Made by a program: the position numbers and the translations under genes
Assembly: GCF_048544455.1 (NCBI RefSeq)
Contig: NC_133537.1
Location: forward strand, 150,638,058 to 150,702,057
DNA length: 64,000 bases
From: Silene latifolia
Lineage: Eukaryota > Streptophyta > Magnoliopsida > Caryophyllales > Caryophyllaceae
Reading direction: 5' to 3'
The notes under the pieces: generated by a model
What the model was told of the DNA's origin: nothing
What the model saw: the letters and a program-made list of their open reading frames with translations, nothing else
Database searches by the model: none
In this document: piece by piece, positions 47,058 to 59,279 of the stretch
How positions within the stretch are numbered: the first letter of the stretch is position 1
How the letters are laid out: every line of letters starts with the position of its first letter

Positions 47058-48366
47058 TGTTGGAGTGTCCCCGACAATAATGCGATCACAATTGTCGATC
47101 ATGATGATCACATGTTTAAATCTCATTTTTAAGAATACGAAGGGATGATTCATTTTATAGTCAACTGATCAACATTAATCGGTAACGATTGGCTTGCTAG
47201 AGTTTGACGTTACTGTCGTGGGACGGTGGTGGTCAGTTGATCCCTTAAGGTCACACCTAAAGGATGATGCCCTAATCTGTAAAATTGATTAATTGTATGA
47301 CGATACAAGTCAATCAATTCCTTAAAATTGAACAATTCAATTTGTGAGAGAGAATATTGATATCTTATTGTAATGGGATTAAATAAGATTTATTTTAGTA
47401 ATTGAAATACTTTATTACGAAAATTACTTATTGTTTGAGAAACAATAGAGATAAGAATTAATGGTTATTAATTATAATTACAAGATGTTGTGGATTATAA
47501 TTAAATGACGCATTTTATTTATGTGATCAAGTATCACTAGTCAATTTATTGTATGTAATTTAATTAATTTATAAAATGATATTTATGTGATAAATATGCT
47601 TTAAATTAATTAATAACATGTAACATACTACATGTGACATATTGTGTGACAATTGACAAATTGACAAAATAAAATGATAGTCCATTTTATGGAGGATGGA
47701 CCGAAATATGGAGGGAGTATTAGTGGGTTTTGGTTGTTTTATTTTATTTGATACAATGGCATGATGATGCCTACCTACAACTAGCCTTACACCTACTCTT
47801 ACACATCTTACACATCTATTTCTTGTGAAGACAAAAAGAGAAAATAAAATGCCCTTAGTTGGACTATTCCAACTGTGCTCCTCCTTTAATTAGAGAGATT
47901 TTATTCTCTTATTTGATTCTTACACTTAACCATTCAACACACATGCAAACTCTCTCATACTTTGTTCATCTTTCTCCAAAAATTAGAGAAATCATGATCA
48001 AATTGTTCAAATCAAATTACTAATATTATTAGTGTAATATATGAGTATTAGTAATCAATTTTAAGGTAAACTACTAAACTAATATCTAGCTAATATTATT
48101 TAGTGGGGATAAGGGATAATCTTGGGTGCAATCAAGAGGAGTGACTTCTATACTTGAGGTTTTCGGAGGATCATCCTAACATATGGAAAGCTCAAGAACA
48201 AGTGAGGTAGGAGACTTCACTTGTGCCCAAAATATCCGAAATACTCATATGGTATGAAACCATTTTTTCTTACTCTTATTCTAGTTTTGCATGCATAAGA
48301 TCTTTATGTTTTTATGACTAAAACTTTAAACCAAAATATGTGATATTTAAACTATGGTTTCCAACA
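47058..48366 (+). repeat. Element H 3' LTR
   Basis: Near-identical to 39611-40920, with a few substitutions and short indels; followed by TSD TATAA. Confidence 0.93.
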
Positions 48367-48371
48367 TATAA

Positions 48372-50059
48372 TAATATGGTAATTCCTAATAATAATTAGA
48401 AAAGGCAATAGTTTCCTAATTGACATCATATACTCCCTAAACCTAGACTATAAATACATAATAAATCTGAAAAATAATAATTCACAAAGAAATAAGAAGG
48501 AGATTTAAGAGACGGAAGGAGCAATTAGCGATAAAAGGTAAGACCGTCGTAATTTATGTTTATATTGTCTTAATCTATTAAGTTATCGTTTATGCACCGT
48601 ATAGACCACCGTGATACACGCCACTGACCTTAGTAGTTACCTTTGACCACCGTAATGCTATTAACACTGTTTTTTACCATCGTTGACCACCGTGGGTGGC
48701 GGTTTAGGCGTCTAAAAGGTGGTTTCCGTGGGTAATTAAAACGGGTTTTAACCCATGTATACATGACGACTTGACCTGGGACTTTGGTGGTTGATCTTGT
48801 CGGCGGTGGGTGGTCCTGCTCGTGGTGTTGGGGTGGTGTGTCGTGGTGGTTGGTACGGTGGCAGTTAAGGGAGGTGGCCGTTTGGGTGTTTGTGCATTAG
48901 AAGGGTTGTGCGTCATTTCTGGGTGGTCGTGGGGTGTCGTGAGAGGTCGTGGATAGTGGTGGGACCCCCGTAGGTCAAGGGAGACCACAGTTGTGGCCAC
49001 TGGCTGTCGGGGTGGTTGTTTGGTTGTTAGTGTTAGGTTTTGAAGGGATGGTTATGGCGTGAAGGGTTGAGGGTTGTGGGGGTAGTTTGGCAGGTGGTTA
49101 TGAGTTGCTGGTGGTGCTGGGTACGGTGGAGGATGATGGTGACATGTAGTGGTGGTGGTGGTCGTATGTATTATAGCTTGAACGCGGTGTTTGGATGTCG
49201 GGTTTTCGGTAATGGTGATGTTGTGCTTGTGGTTGCTAGGGCGTCAGTTTGTGGCGGTTGGAGGTGGTTGTAGCTAGGGTTTGGGGCGTGGTTGGGTGGC
49301 TGGAAGAGGAGACTCACGGTGTGGCAGGTGGCAGAGGTGGTTGTGTCGGGTTGTGGGTGTATAAGTGGTGTTGTTGGTAGTGTCGTGGTGTGTAGTTGTT
49401 GCACTAGTCATATGTGGTGGTTGTCATGGGCATTGACCATCGTGGCTCGGATGGGAAGAGTAGGTGGTCCACGGTGGTGTGTGAGGACGGAGGGTGCCAT
49501 GCGTGTGGTGGTGGTTTGAGGGGTTGTTGTTGAGGCAGTGGTTGCCTTGTGTAGTGTGGAACGGGTTGTGGAAGTAGTGTTATCACGTGAATTGAATTAC
49601 GTGGGTGGCATTATTATATTGTGGAATTGTTAGTCGGGTTTCCATATTTGTTAAGACGGGTTTATTTGGGTGTTGACAAGGGTTGTGGGAAGTCGGGTTT
49701 TTAATATAATGACTCCATATTAGTTGTATAATTAATTTATAATTATTAAAATAATAGTTTGGGTTGTTGTAAGACGGGATTTAACTAATGGTTTGAGACG
49801 GGTTTTTAATGGGTAATTTACGTAGTAAATGAATTATTTTAATTAATGAGTAATTAGTAATTAATCATACGGAAAATATAATTAAAGTAATTAAACTATA
49901 ATTAACTTAATTACATAAAGAATCAAATAATTAATAATTAAATTATAATTATTTATATTAGGTGACAGAATTGTTGAGAAGCCTTATTTGGATTTCTACT
50001 TATTGGGTTGCAGTATACGGATTATTTGCTTGCCAGGTAGGAATTTCTTACTCAACTCG
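48372..50059 (+). repeat. Element E LTR 3, middle part
   Basis: Resumes LTR E3 after H with TAATATGGTAATTCC. Contains TATAAATA (48449-48456) and the G/T-skewed block (48660-49590). The last 11 bases, TACTCAACTCG (50049-50059), are repeated after the LINE. Confidence 0.92.
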
Positions 50060-51952
50060 TGGTTTTTTTTTTTTTTTTGCAAGAAAAGCAAGCCTAATTT
50101 TATTCATTCATAGAAGGGAATAAGTAGGTCAATCTTACAAAAGAGAACCAATTAGTGAGCTACAATCCTCAATGATTTAGACAATACAATATATCCTCTT
50201 CATAAGAAGGAGGAGTTACATGTAATAACTTTACACTAACTAAAAAATGGACTCTTCGAATAATATAAGCAGCATCATGCTCTAAATTGTTGAAGATCCT
50301 AGAGTTGCGTTCTTCTCATAGGCTATAAGTCAATGCGTTTAAACAACTGGAAATCCAAAGAGCCTTCCAATGCCTCTTATGTCGTCTCTTAGCAAGCCAA
50401 TGCATTTCCTTCTTTAAATTCATTGATCTTCCTCTCAGTCCCATCCAGTCCAGCAATTGTTGCCAAATGTGGCTAGAATAACTACACTGAAAAAAATGTG
50501 AGAATGATCTTCATTAGCTGCTTTACAAAGGACACAACGATTCACTAAGTGCATCCCTCTATGCGTGAGCTGATCAATAGTAGCCAATTTACGTTGCATA
50601 GCAAGTACTGCCAGAAAACTGTGCTTTGGTACTACAGCCTTATTCCAAACTGCCTGTGCCCAACTGATCCTCCTGCCAGGCACTCTAAGGAAATCATACA
50701 CCCTATGGAGCCGCATTTTCCCCCCAGCAATACAATCTAACAAGAAAGCCCGTGCAGTAGCAATACTACCTGTCTTAGCCACTATTTCATATCTGACTGT
50801 TAGTAAATTTTTCCAGCTCTCTGAATGATAATTCTTAGCTGCCATAGTCCAGAAATCCCCAGTTTTGATATTGTAAGTATGATTCCAGTTAACCCATAAG
50901 CTATCAGAGTGAGTATCAATTATCCATATCCATTTGCATAGTATACACTTGTTCCAAGCCAGAACCTCCTTAATATTAAAACCCCCTTCAGCATGTGGTA
51001 CACAGCAGGAGGCCCAACTCTTCATAATCAACTTCCTATGCCCCTCATCTGATCCCTACAAGAAATGCCTACAAAATTTGGTAATAAGCTTAATGACACC
51101 TTTTGGAATCAGCAAAGTGGAGCACCAGAATTTCTCTAGTCCAAAGATGACAGTGTTAATCAAACTTATTTTCCCAGCATAAGATATTTTCTGATTAGCC
51201 CAAGTTTGCAAACATTTCGGCACTTTACTCAGTAATCAGCAAACATTCCCTTGTTAAGTTTCCCTTCATTCAAAGGAACAACAAGATATCGAAATGGGAA
51301 TTCTCCTTCCACATAGTTAGTATCTCTCAAAATAGATTGCTTGACCTCCTCCCAATCTCCTCCCATATAATGTTAGTCTTATCTGGGTTTGCTTGGAAAC
51401 CAGATAAACTAGCAAATAAATTCAAAGTCTTGGTCACAGCTTGAACAGAAGGGACATCTCCCCTAACAAAAAGCATCAAATCATCAGCAAATATTAGGTG
51501 ATTTAAACCCAATTTCCCACACTTAGGATGAAAAGAAACTTGATGATCCCTGTGGATTTTCCTTAACAGTCTTGAAATAATTTCCATACTCATCACAAAG
51601 AGGAAAGGAAATAGAGGATCTCCTTGCCTCAAACCACACTCTCCCTTGAAGAAGCCAGTATTATCCCCATTCACTTTAATGCTAAACCAAGTTGAAGTGA
51701 CACAATCCATTATCCATTTTTTGAACTTAGGTGGAAATTTATAGACTTACAGCATCTGATCAATGAAGGTCCATTGCAGTGAGTCAAAGGCCTTCTTGAT
51801 ATCAACTTTTATCATACATCTAGGAGAGATACCTTGCTGCACATACCCCTTAACCAATGACTGAGTAACCATCATGTTTTCAAATATACTTCTTCCTTTA
51901 ACAAAGGCCCCTTGCTCCTTCCCCACAATCCCAGACAACACAGTTTTCAATC
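50060..51952 (-). mobile_element. 5'-truncated LINE (non-LTR retrotransposon)
   Basis: A 1.9-kb element in minus orientation inserted in LTR E3. Its 3' end is a poly(A), seen as a T run at 50063-50078. It is flanked by the 11-bp TSD TACTCAACTCG (50049-50059 and 51953-51963). It starts inside the reverse transcriptase domain, so endonuclease and the first ORF are absent, as expected for a truncated target-primed insertion. Confidence 0.95.
50435..51031 (-). pseudogene. LINE C-terminal domain with zf-RVT-like region
   Basis: A 198-codon frame with W-rich plant LINE sequence. The end resembles the zinc-binding reverse transcriptase C-terminal domain (CVLCKAANEDHSHIFF), but the last expected Cys is Ser. 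The frame is separated from the reverse transcriptase frame by about 295 bases with stops. Confidence 0.8.
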
Positions 51953-51959
51953 TACTCAA
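51327..51959 (-). pseudogene. LINE reverse transcriptase fragment
   Basis: Two pieces of one frame with a stop at 51747-51749. The upstream piece has the KEQGAFVKGRSI and VDIKKAFDS boxes (first catalytic Asp). The downstream piece has GLRQGDPLFP and the catalytic LIFADDLMLF. It begins at the 5' truncation point, so the palm and fingers N-part are missing. Confidence 0.9.
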
Positions 51960-51963
51960 CTCG

Positions 51964-52794
51964 GGTTTTATTGTTAAGTGAATGTATATTTAATTGTGAC
52001 GGTTGATGAGATTAAGGTTAATATTATTGGAGACAGAGTATTTGTGTATGCTAAGATTTTGGCTGAGCCGTATGACAAGATTGTTATTAAGTATTTGTTG
52101 TTGGTTATATTTGGTATGGAGAGTCGATTATTCAGTTGAGCATAACACGGAGGGTATTGCTGCCAGTTGTGCATAGCGAGTGATCGTTACTGCCAGATGT
52201 GCATAGTAAGTAATTACTACTGTCAGAGATAAATGTGCATAGTAAGAAATTACTACTGCCAGTTGAGCATGGTATGAGAGTACCACTGCCATTTGAGTTG
52301 AGCATAACACGGTAGTAAGGGGGTTGTGCTACTGCCAGTGACATAATGAGTTGTACGAATGAAGTGATGAGAACTTGAAGGATGTCTATTTTGGTTGGAT
52401 TATTATTGTTGTTTGGGTAGTCCTACTCAACCTCGTGGTTGACCGTGTATTCGTGAACAGCTGTGATGAACCATAATGGGGAGTAGATTTGACAGGTACT
52501 AAAGATTAGCTGACTTGGGAGCTATGGGATGCGTGAGGACTTGGCCATTCTACCTAGAAGTATAGACCATATAAATTATTTAATCACTTGTTTTATTTCC
52601 GCTGCTAGTTGTAATTATTTTATATTAAGTTTTAGTTGGTTAAGTTGTAATAAACATGTAATCGCTAAGTTTTAATTTAAAGTACTTTGGTGAGTTGGAC
52701 TTTGTTATTCACTACCTCGGAAAACCGAGATGGTAACGCTCTTATTTACTTGGGATGTCTAGGTAAAGACTCCTAAATAAATGGGGGTGTTACA
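51964..52794 (+). repeat. Element E LTR 3, last part
   Basis: Continues after the LINE with GGTTTTATTG, includes the second hairpin array (52132-52335), and ends GGGTGTTACA before TSD CTTCA. Confidence 0.92.
52132..52335 (+). repeat. Tandem hairpin array in LTR E3
   Basis: Copy of the array at 14951-15155 with several point changes. Unit 1 now reads AACACGGAGGGTATTGCT, which weakens its stem. Units 2 and 3 are unchanged. Unit 4 has one loop change, and unit 5 keeps TGGTAT/GTACCA. Confidence 0.8.
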
Positions 52795-52990
52795 CTTCAC
52801 AAAGATAAGTAGTGCAATTCTTCAAGGGAATTCCCCACCTAAGCTCAAGGATCCGGGAAGTTTCTCCATTCCATGTACCATTGATGACACCACAATCAAG
52901 AAAGCACTATGTGATCTAGGTGCAAGTGTGAGTGTCATGCCATATTCGGTATGTGAAAGACTAGGAGTGGGAGAGCTTAAGTGCACCAAC
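52795..52990 (+). pseudogene. pro: Element B protease fragment
   Basis: B resumes after E. This 196-bp piece encodes the start of the retropepsin-like protease: SSAILQGNSPPKLKDP, then PCTIDDTTIKKALC and DLGASVSVMP with the usual Leu. It is cut at 52991 by element J. The equivalent in F is at 30270-30460. Confidence 0.85.
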
Positions 52991-54213
52991 TGTTACGTTC
53001 TTAAACCCCTAATTAGACTCCTCTAATTAGTTTCTAAATTACTCACTAATTTAGAATAATAGACCTAGTTACATGCAATATGTAAATAAATGAAATAAGG
53101 AGAAAAACGGTTTTACCCTTATAATTGGTGGACCGAATTTTTGGGCACAAGGTAGGACACCTACCTAACCTTGTTCTTGAGCTCAATAACGTTAGGATGA
53201 TCCTCCAAAAACCAAAGTTCCATATTTGGAGCTCTTCTCTTAGTTGCACCCAAGACTATCCCATAACACTAATAATATTATTAACTATATAATATTACTT
53301 GTTACCTTAAATATCAAATTTAATACTTATATTATTAATACAATAGTAATCTTGTGTTTTATTATATTTTTAGAATAAAATTTGAACATAAAAACCATCA
53401 CATATCCTCATATGGGAGGTGGTGACCGGTTTTTGAGAAGCATGGGGGAGGGAAAATGCTTTTCCTTTTTCCTTTTTGTCTTACCCAAAATAGTAGGGTA
53501 GGACCCTAGGGTTAAGCATGTTATTAGTGTCATCATTATATCCTTAAGCATAAAATAAGAACTAAATTAATCCCCACTAATCACCCTTAAAAACCAGTCC
53601 AACACTTAAAATGGACATCCGTATTATCTTTGTCATTTGTCATTTATAATTTGGTATGACATGTGACAAGTAACATGTCATTAGAAATATAAATGCATAT
53701 TTAACTAATTAAATATCATTTTAAATCAAATAAATTATATTTAACAATTAACAAATAATTCACAATTACATGTATATAAAATGGATCACATTAAGTTTAG
53801 TTAATACAATTTACAACATCTTGTAATTATAACTACCTAATCACTCTTATCTCAAATATTTCATAAACATTAATCATGTAACATATTAATTACTAAATTT
53901 AATCTTATTTAATCACATTAAAATAAGATATATGATTCTCACTCACAAATGAAGTTTGTTCAATTTAAGGAATTAATTAATCTGTATCGACATACAATCC
54001 ATTAACTTATCAGTTAAGGGAATTGTCCTATAGATGTGACCTTAAGGGATCAACTGAGCACCACCGTCAAACGACAGTAACATCAAACTCTAGTCGGCCA
54101 ATCGTTACCGATTAATGTTGATCAGTTGACAAAATATTGAATCATCCCTTTTGTATTCTTGTTATGAGATTTAATATGTGATCGCACTATTGTTAAGGAC
54201 ACATACTCCAACA
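52991..54213 (-). repeat. Element J 3' LTR
   Basis: On the minus strand it starts TGTTGGAGTATGTG and ends GAACGTAACA. The first 250 bases (minus strand) share the GATCACAT, AATCGGTAACGATTGG and CAGTTGATCCCTTAAGG blocks with LTR H. The remainder has diverged. Confidence 0.9.
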
Positions 54214-57200
54214 ATCTCCCACTTGTCCGAGACAAGTGCGCGTCACCAATTCTCTTGTCCTATTACTATCTCCCACTCAATGCAAGGTATCTTGCAGGTC
54301 GTGCTTTCATTTGATCATATCTAGAGTGATTTCCTTGATCTAGAGAGTAACTGTTTGACTGGAATTATCTGCCGTAGATACCTTCCGAGCGTGGCCACGC
54401 ATTTTCAGTTCAGTACTCCTCGAGTGGCCCTGAGATTTAGATAACCTTGACAAGGGGGTGGAAAATTCTTATCGCACTGTTCTCTTCGAATACCACAGCT
54501 CATCATGACCCAAAAGATGCCCATTTGCACTCCATATTCGGAAGTCGTGGAGCAAAAATCAAAGTCAATCAGAAACTGTGCCACCTTGGGCGAACAGTCT
54601 CTAGTCAAAGAAACGACTCAAAAAGAACACTATAGTAGCTCTCGCCACGACCATGCTATATGAATTACAAGAACTCTATAAGTGGTCACTGCCCGACAGA
54701 GTGTCCCATACAGTCTGCCTATGTGATCGACTAGTCATCTCTTATGACCCTATGGCACTTGAACTTGCCATCAATCGGCTCACACTCTAGTCACTTGGAG
54801 ACGTCACCTCATATAAGTGACTATGGGCCAATACTATGTTAATCCAGTTCACTTTAATAGGGTTCAACGTTGTCTTTACAACCTATTTGGATATAACAAA
54901 GTAATAAATGAGTTTAAAATAAAACTCAAACGATGAATGTATTATCACATATGTAAAATTAATACAATATCAATTACTACATAATCTATAATCCATATTT
55001 AATTTTGTATATAATCGTATATATCAATTCAATTGAAATGGCATGACTTATCATGTTAAGCTTATGAGAAGGCCTTGGTTAACAAGTCTTAGCAACATCT
55101 TGCACCTTACTTAACCTCATTATATACTATTTCCCTTCGTTATCTATAATCTTGTATTATAAAACCTATTGGGCACGTGTCTAAATCCAATCTAGACATA
55201 GGCTATATTGCCTTAGGATAGCTCCCACTGTCCTCACAGTGCGTGGGATTCATCTTTTTTGCATATCTCATAGTTGCAAGTGTACTCAAGGGATCAACCG
55301 ATCACCACCGTCAAACGACAGTAACGTCAAACTCTAGTAAGCCAATGGTTACTGATAAATGATGATCAGTTGATAATATAATTTCCGTTGTATATTACTC
55401 AGATTTACTCCTTAAAAATTATAGCCAAGATGGTTCTCCAACCATCCTTATGTGTTTAGAATATGGTTTTTGTGTAACACTTATCCTCTCATATATATCA
55501 CTTATAGATTCGGATATTAAAGATGCTTTGCATCTCTTCCTAGTCTCCCAATCCCTCCTTCACGGAGGAGAGCATTGGTCCAACATTATCAATGAATAAT
55601 ATGTTATCTACATATGAGACATAGAAGACATATCATTAGTGCTTCTTCAGTACTAATGGATAGACTATATGGCTATATATTGACTTTCCCAAAGATTCGA
55701 TTTTAATTTCTCGTCATACTCTAAGTATACGAAGTATAAGAACAGAGATAAATCTTAGCATAATAAATTAATCCAGCAGCGGAAGCAAATGGATTTAATT
55801 TCTCCATGTTCAATACTTTTGAACTTGTCAATATTCTTATTAACATAAGAATATTAAATTTATGCTAATATCCATCGAATTAGATATCTTAGAGATGTAT
55901 TATTCTTCTCCTAAGTCTTTTATCACTCACAGTGATCAATATGTCATTCACATATAAGACTAATAATACCATCGTACTCCCACTAAACTTCATGTATAAA
56001 CAAAACTACTCGACAAATCGAGAAAAGTTTATTACATGACTGAAACATACCATTCAACTCCTTGACTTCTACCTAATATTTCTTCTTAAGTTCGTATCCT
56101 ACCTTAGGATAATTGCGATTTACAAAACTCATGCAAGATGATTTTAAATCCAACAGTCATCGAATTTAACAAAGCGTTGCAATTGGTGTAAACCTCTTAC
56201 CACCAATCAACCAAGTTATGGAAACATCTTAATGTTTATGTTCAGTTCGGACTTTTGCGGAGTTGAAACTTGATAAAGCATCTTAATAAGTTACAGGTTT
56301 GTCACTTCCAAAAATAACATGACTTCTGTCCACTTAGGTTTCGAATCAATATTTACTGATTTTGACCAAGAAAGACCACTTTCCTACGTCTTGTCTTCAG
56401 TTTATGGCTCTTGAACATTTTCTCCCACTCTGTCTTTAAGAAGTAATCCTCTTTTCTTTAATAGACAGCATCACGAGCCACAAACCCTTTGTTCTCGTGA
56501 TCATGTAGGAAGAGAGAGCACATGTTTACTATCGAAACAAGCTGCAATTTAGGTACCAAGCCTAACCATATCTCATATGAAATGTAGATATTGCTTTAAC
56601 TATGTTTTGTTTTAGTGGAAAATTTAAATGCTAGACAAATTTTATAATAAAAACTACCTCCAACTATATTGTAAAGATTCAATCATATCGTAATGAAAGT
56701 GAACTTGAGATACCATATCACACTCTTTTCGGTGCAGATAAAAGTCTTCACTTTATTGTTCCCCATTTTAACAAAGTACTAATACTTTGGTTTTATAATA
56801 TCTAGGTTTTGATACTTTTTAAACATTCATTGACTTAGTCAAAGAATTTCTCTTCTTACCTCATTAAGTGGATACCAAGTATCTACCTAGTTTGTTGGTA
56901 AAAGAGATGAAGAAGTAATAACTTTTTCTGATTGAAATTGTATTTGACCATATACTTCAAAGTGTAAATAGGTCGAATATCTTGCTCTATTCATAATCCT
57001 TTTCAAGAAGAAGATCATGAACTATCATGCTTTGAATACAAGATTCGCACATACCAAGAGATTCCTAATGAAATGGTTTGGGACACTAATCAAAGCTAGT
57101 TTCTAAATGCGATTTTCAATCGAAAATTGAGAAATAATTGGGGTCACCTACTTGAGTCTTGTATATATGACATTTTATTTCTAGTTTGAATATAATTATC

Positions 57201-58200
57201 TTGATTTGTATGGTCTCACCATAAACTTAATCGTGGTATGTAAGGGCACAACGCTTGTTTTAATTGCAGAAAAGTGAAACCCTTTGCGTTTTTATACAAA
57301 AACTTGGATTATATTCTTATTTAGAGTTAGTGTACATCATAACAATTATTGAGGTACATTTCTAAATACAAAACTAAAATGAGGACACTACAACATTCTT
57401 GATAGTCGTCACACGATAATACCAAATATTATGATGAAATCCACAAATTTGTATCAAATACTCATGATGTGGTAATTGGCATGAATGCAATGTCAATGTC
57501 ATAGATATTCAGGAAGGAATATGTTGGAGTCACATGACCAACTTCCTTGATCTTTACTTATTTGGGGTTTGTCTCTATTTTAGTGTCTAACACTCTCTCT
57601 TTCGAGCCTAATTCTATTCTTAACAATTAAGATATGTACTTACTTCTTATTGCTCCCACTGACTTCAAGAATTTCTACTTGATGAAGACTTATCTTCATT
57701 TAAATTCCTAGTTAATCCTTCACAAGGGTTAACTCTATTGTGGTATTTGGTTAATAAAAATTTCTAACAAATTAATTTACCAATTTAACATTGTCATGTT
57801 CTTAATAACTTAAGTGCTTGATGACAAGTATTCCAGTTGAGCAATAAGACTTTTGAACCGTGGATGCATAGAAGATATTATCAAAACATATTTTGACTAA
57901 TCATTACTTCTATTCATACTTCTTCACAAGAAATCATACATAGTCATGTTAGGAATTTAAGATGCTAATCTTATATGACATAGGACAACTCCTATGGAGT
58001 TCTATGGAATAGAACGATTCCTATGGAGCTAGTCCAAGCGTTATTTAAACGGTTCAATTGAGGCTTTTAGAAAAGAGATTCTATTTGTCTGTAGCTATAG
58101 TGGTTTAATGGAGACATAAGTTAAAATCGAAATGACATCGTATATGTCTAGGAGCAAAGATATAGAACAAATTTAAACAACGAAATAGTGGAAAAACTAA
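54214..58200 (-). pseudogene. Element J 3' region and pol remnant
   Basis: Starts with the reversed polypurine tract (ATCTCCCACTTGTCC) and the 3' region conserved with G and H (to about 54900). Decayed pol follows: a reverse transcriptase box trace with YVND in place of YVDD near 55930-55955, and the CCAGCAGCGGAAGC trace near 55772. A TCCCACTCTGTCTTT trace near 56423 is the reversed RQSGR block. No frame survives. Confidence 0.8.
55289..55380 (-). repeat. LTR fragment embedded in the internal region of J
   Basis: About 92 bases that match the LTR of J itself (54047-54138: the GGGATCAAC, CACCACCGTCAAACGACAG and GATCAGTTGA words) lie inside the pol remnant. The flanks TGCAAGTGTACTCAA and ATTTCCGTTGTA are contiguous in H (reverse of 45970-45996), so this is an insertion of LTR sequence. 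Confidence 0.8.
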
Positions 58201-59190
58201 CATTCATTGTAATATATGAAAACTTTTAGCAAGTTATAGCATTTATATAATGACCTCCACCCAATTATATAAATGATTCCAAGACCCAAAGTCATACTAG
58301 CATGATTGTGGGACAACGGTCCCTCTACAACCTTTACTAATACAATTTAGTGGGTTAACTCGTTTAACCGATTCTATACTTAGAATTCTCGGTCGATGAA
58401 ATTACATTAAGTTCATCTTTAACCCGAACCTATTGGGACAACGGTCCCTCTAATACTTTTGTTGAGATCAACCAAATTTCGAAATGTAATAACATCTTAT
58501 TATCCAACTTACCCAACGTTAAAACAAAGCACCCTGGTATAATATTTCAATACCATATTGTACCCCTAATGAAATTGGGATTCATGAGTTCCTACTATTT
58601 GGTAAGGCTAAGTCTCAATTTTTAGAAATGTGAAGGTCTTGTCAATTTATTATCTATCTCTTTTAAGTGAACTAAATAGTGATCTATCGATAATTATAAT
58701 TGACAAGGTCGAGAACTCGATATAAAAAGATATGCATGTGATGTTATGGCGATTTGGCATGCATGCAAACATATAAAATAGAACATGTAAAGAAAAGCAA
58801 TTTCCTAGTATGGCCTTTCCTAAAATAGAAAATTTAATAATCTATTACACTTCGGAAACCAACTTCTTTGGTCCCATGAACTTCATGTGACACGCCTCCC
58901 AAGGAAACACCGTCTTGATCAGAACTCCTTTCCGAATGGCTCCGTCTTTAGGAAACTCCGGAATTACAAAAATAATAATAAAATACATAGCTATACTTAT
59001 TATAAATTTGTAATAAAAATTTGAATCTATTAAATTACAAAATGGTGATGCGAAATCACATTAAAATTACAACCAGATCGATATTCCCTTACATTACGGG
59101 TAATACCAATTAAAAACTAAGGCCATACTAAGACAAATTATATGATTCAAAATTACATAAATTTAAATGGCATACATCTATAAAATACTA
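58201..59190 (-). other. Element J leader, truncated
   Basis: Reversed leader sequence conserved with G and H. Two copies of a perfect GGGAC/GTCCC hairpin (plus strand GGGACAACGGTCCC) lie at about 58311 and 58436. The CACGCCTCCC..CCGTCTT block near 58891-58918 matches G 22720-22750 reversed. Confidence 0.7.
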
Positions 59191-59279
59191 GTTTAGAACC
59201 CGTGCAAAGTTGCATGGGTATATATAAATAAATGAATAAAAGATTTTAAATTTTAGCTACAAATAGAATATTAGTTTAA
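59191..59279. other. Junction segment with imperfect palindrome
   Basis: Starts TAGTTTAGAACCCGTGC and contains ACCCGTGCAA facing TTGCATGGGT. It does not belong to J or B. Similar palindromic starts occur in dispersed plant repeats, but I cannot name the family. Confidence 0.4.

Larger units (their letters stand above)
39611..48366 (+). mobile_element. Element H, decayed Ty1/copia retrotransposon with young LTRs
   Basis: An 8.76-kb element with LTRs of 1310 and 1309 bp and TSD TATAA (39606-39610 and 48367-48371). The primer site TGGTATCAGAGC at 40923-40934 is a perfect initiator-Met tRNA match. The leader and 3' region match G in order, but the coding part between them is riddled with indels, and no frame above 63 codons survives. 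The LTR similarity shows recent transposition, while the coding part looks long decayed, so the enzymes came from elsewhere. Confidence 0.93.
12825..52794 (+). mobile_element. Element E, three-LTR gypsy-type element with nested insertions
   Basis: The outer ends read TGTAATACCCC at 12825 and GGGTGTTACA at 52794. They are flanked by one TSD, CTTCA (12820-12824 and 52795-52799). Inside are three LTRs in the same orientation with two different short internal domains. After removing F, H and the LINE with their TSDs, about 9.2 kb remains. The primer site is initiator-Met tRNA type. The LTR ends and the GGACGAAGTT..GGGGGGAAGAC polypurine region resemble Tekay/Del-type chromoviruses. No coding capacity is seen, so it was mobilised in trans, and the array is best explained by LTR-LTR unequal recombination. 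Confidence 0.9.
52991..59190 (-). mobile_element. Element J, partial decayed Ty1/copia retrotransposon
   Basis: Minus-strand relative of G and H. Its 3' LTR is on the left, followed by the reversed polypurine tract, the conserved 3' region, decayed pol and the leader. Similarity to G and H ends near 59190, inside the leader, before the expected primer site and 5' LTR. No second LTR of this type appears to the right. The five bases before it are CCAAC (52986-52990), with no partner in the window. So this copy was truncated, or split by something larger than the window shows. Confidence 0.85.
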
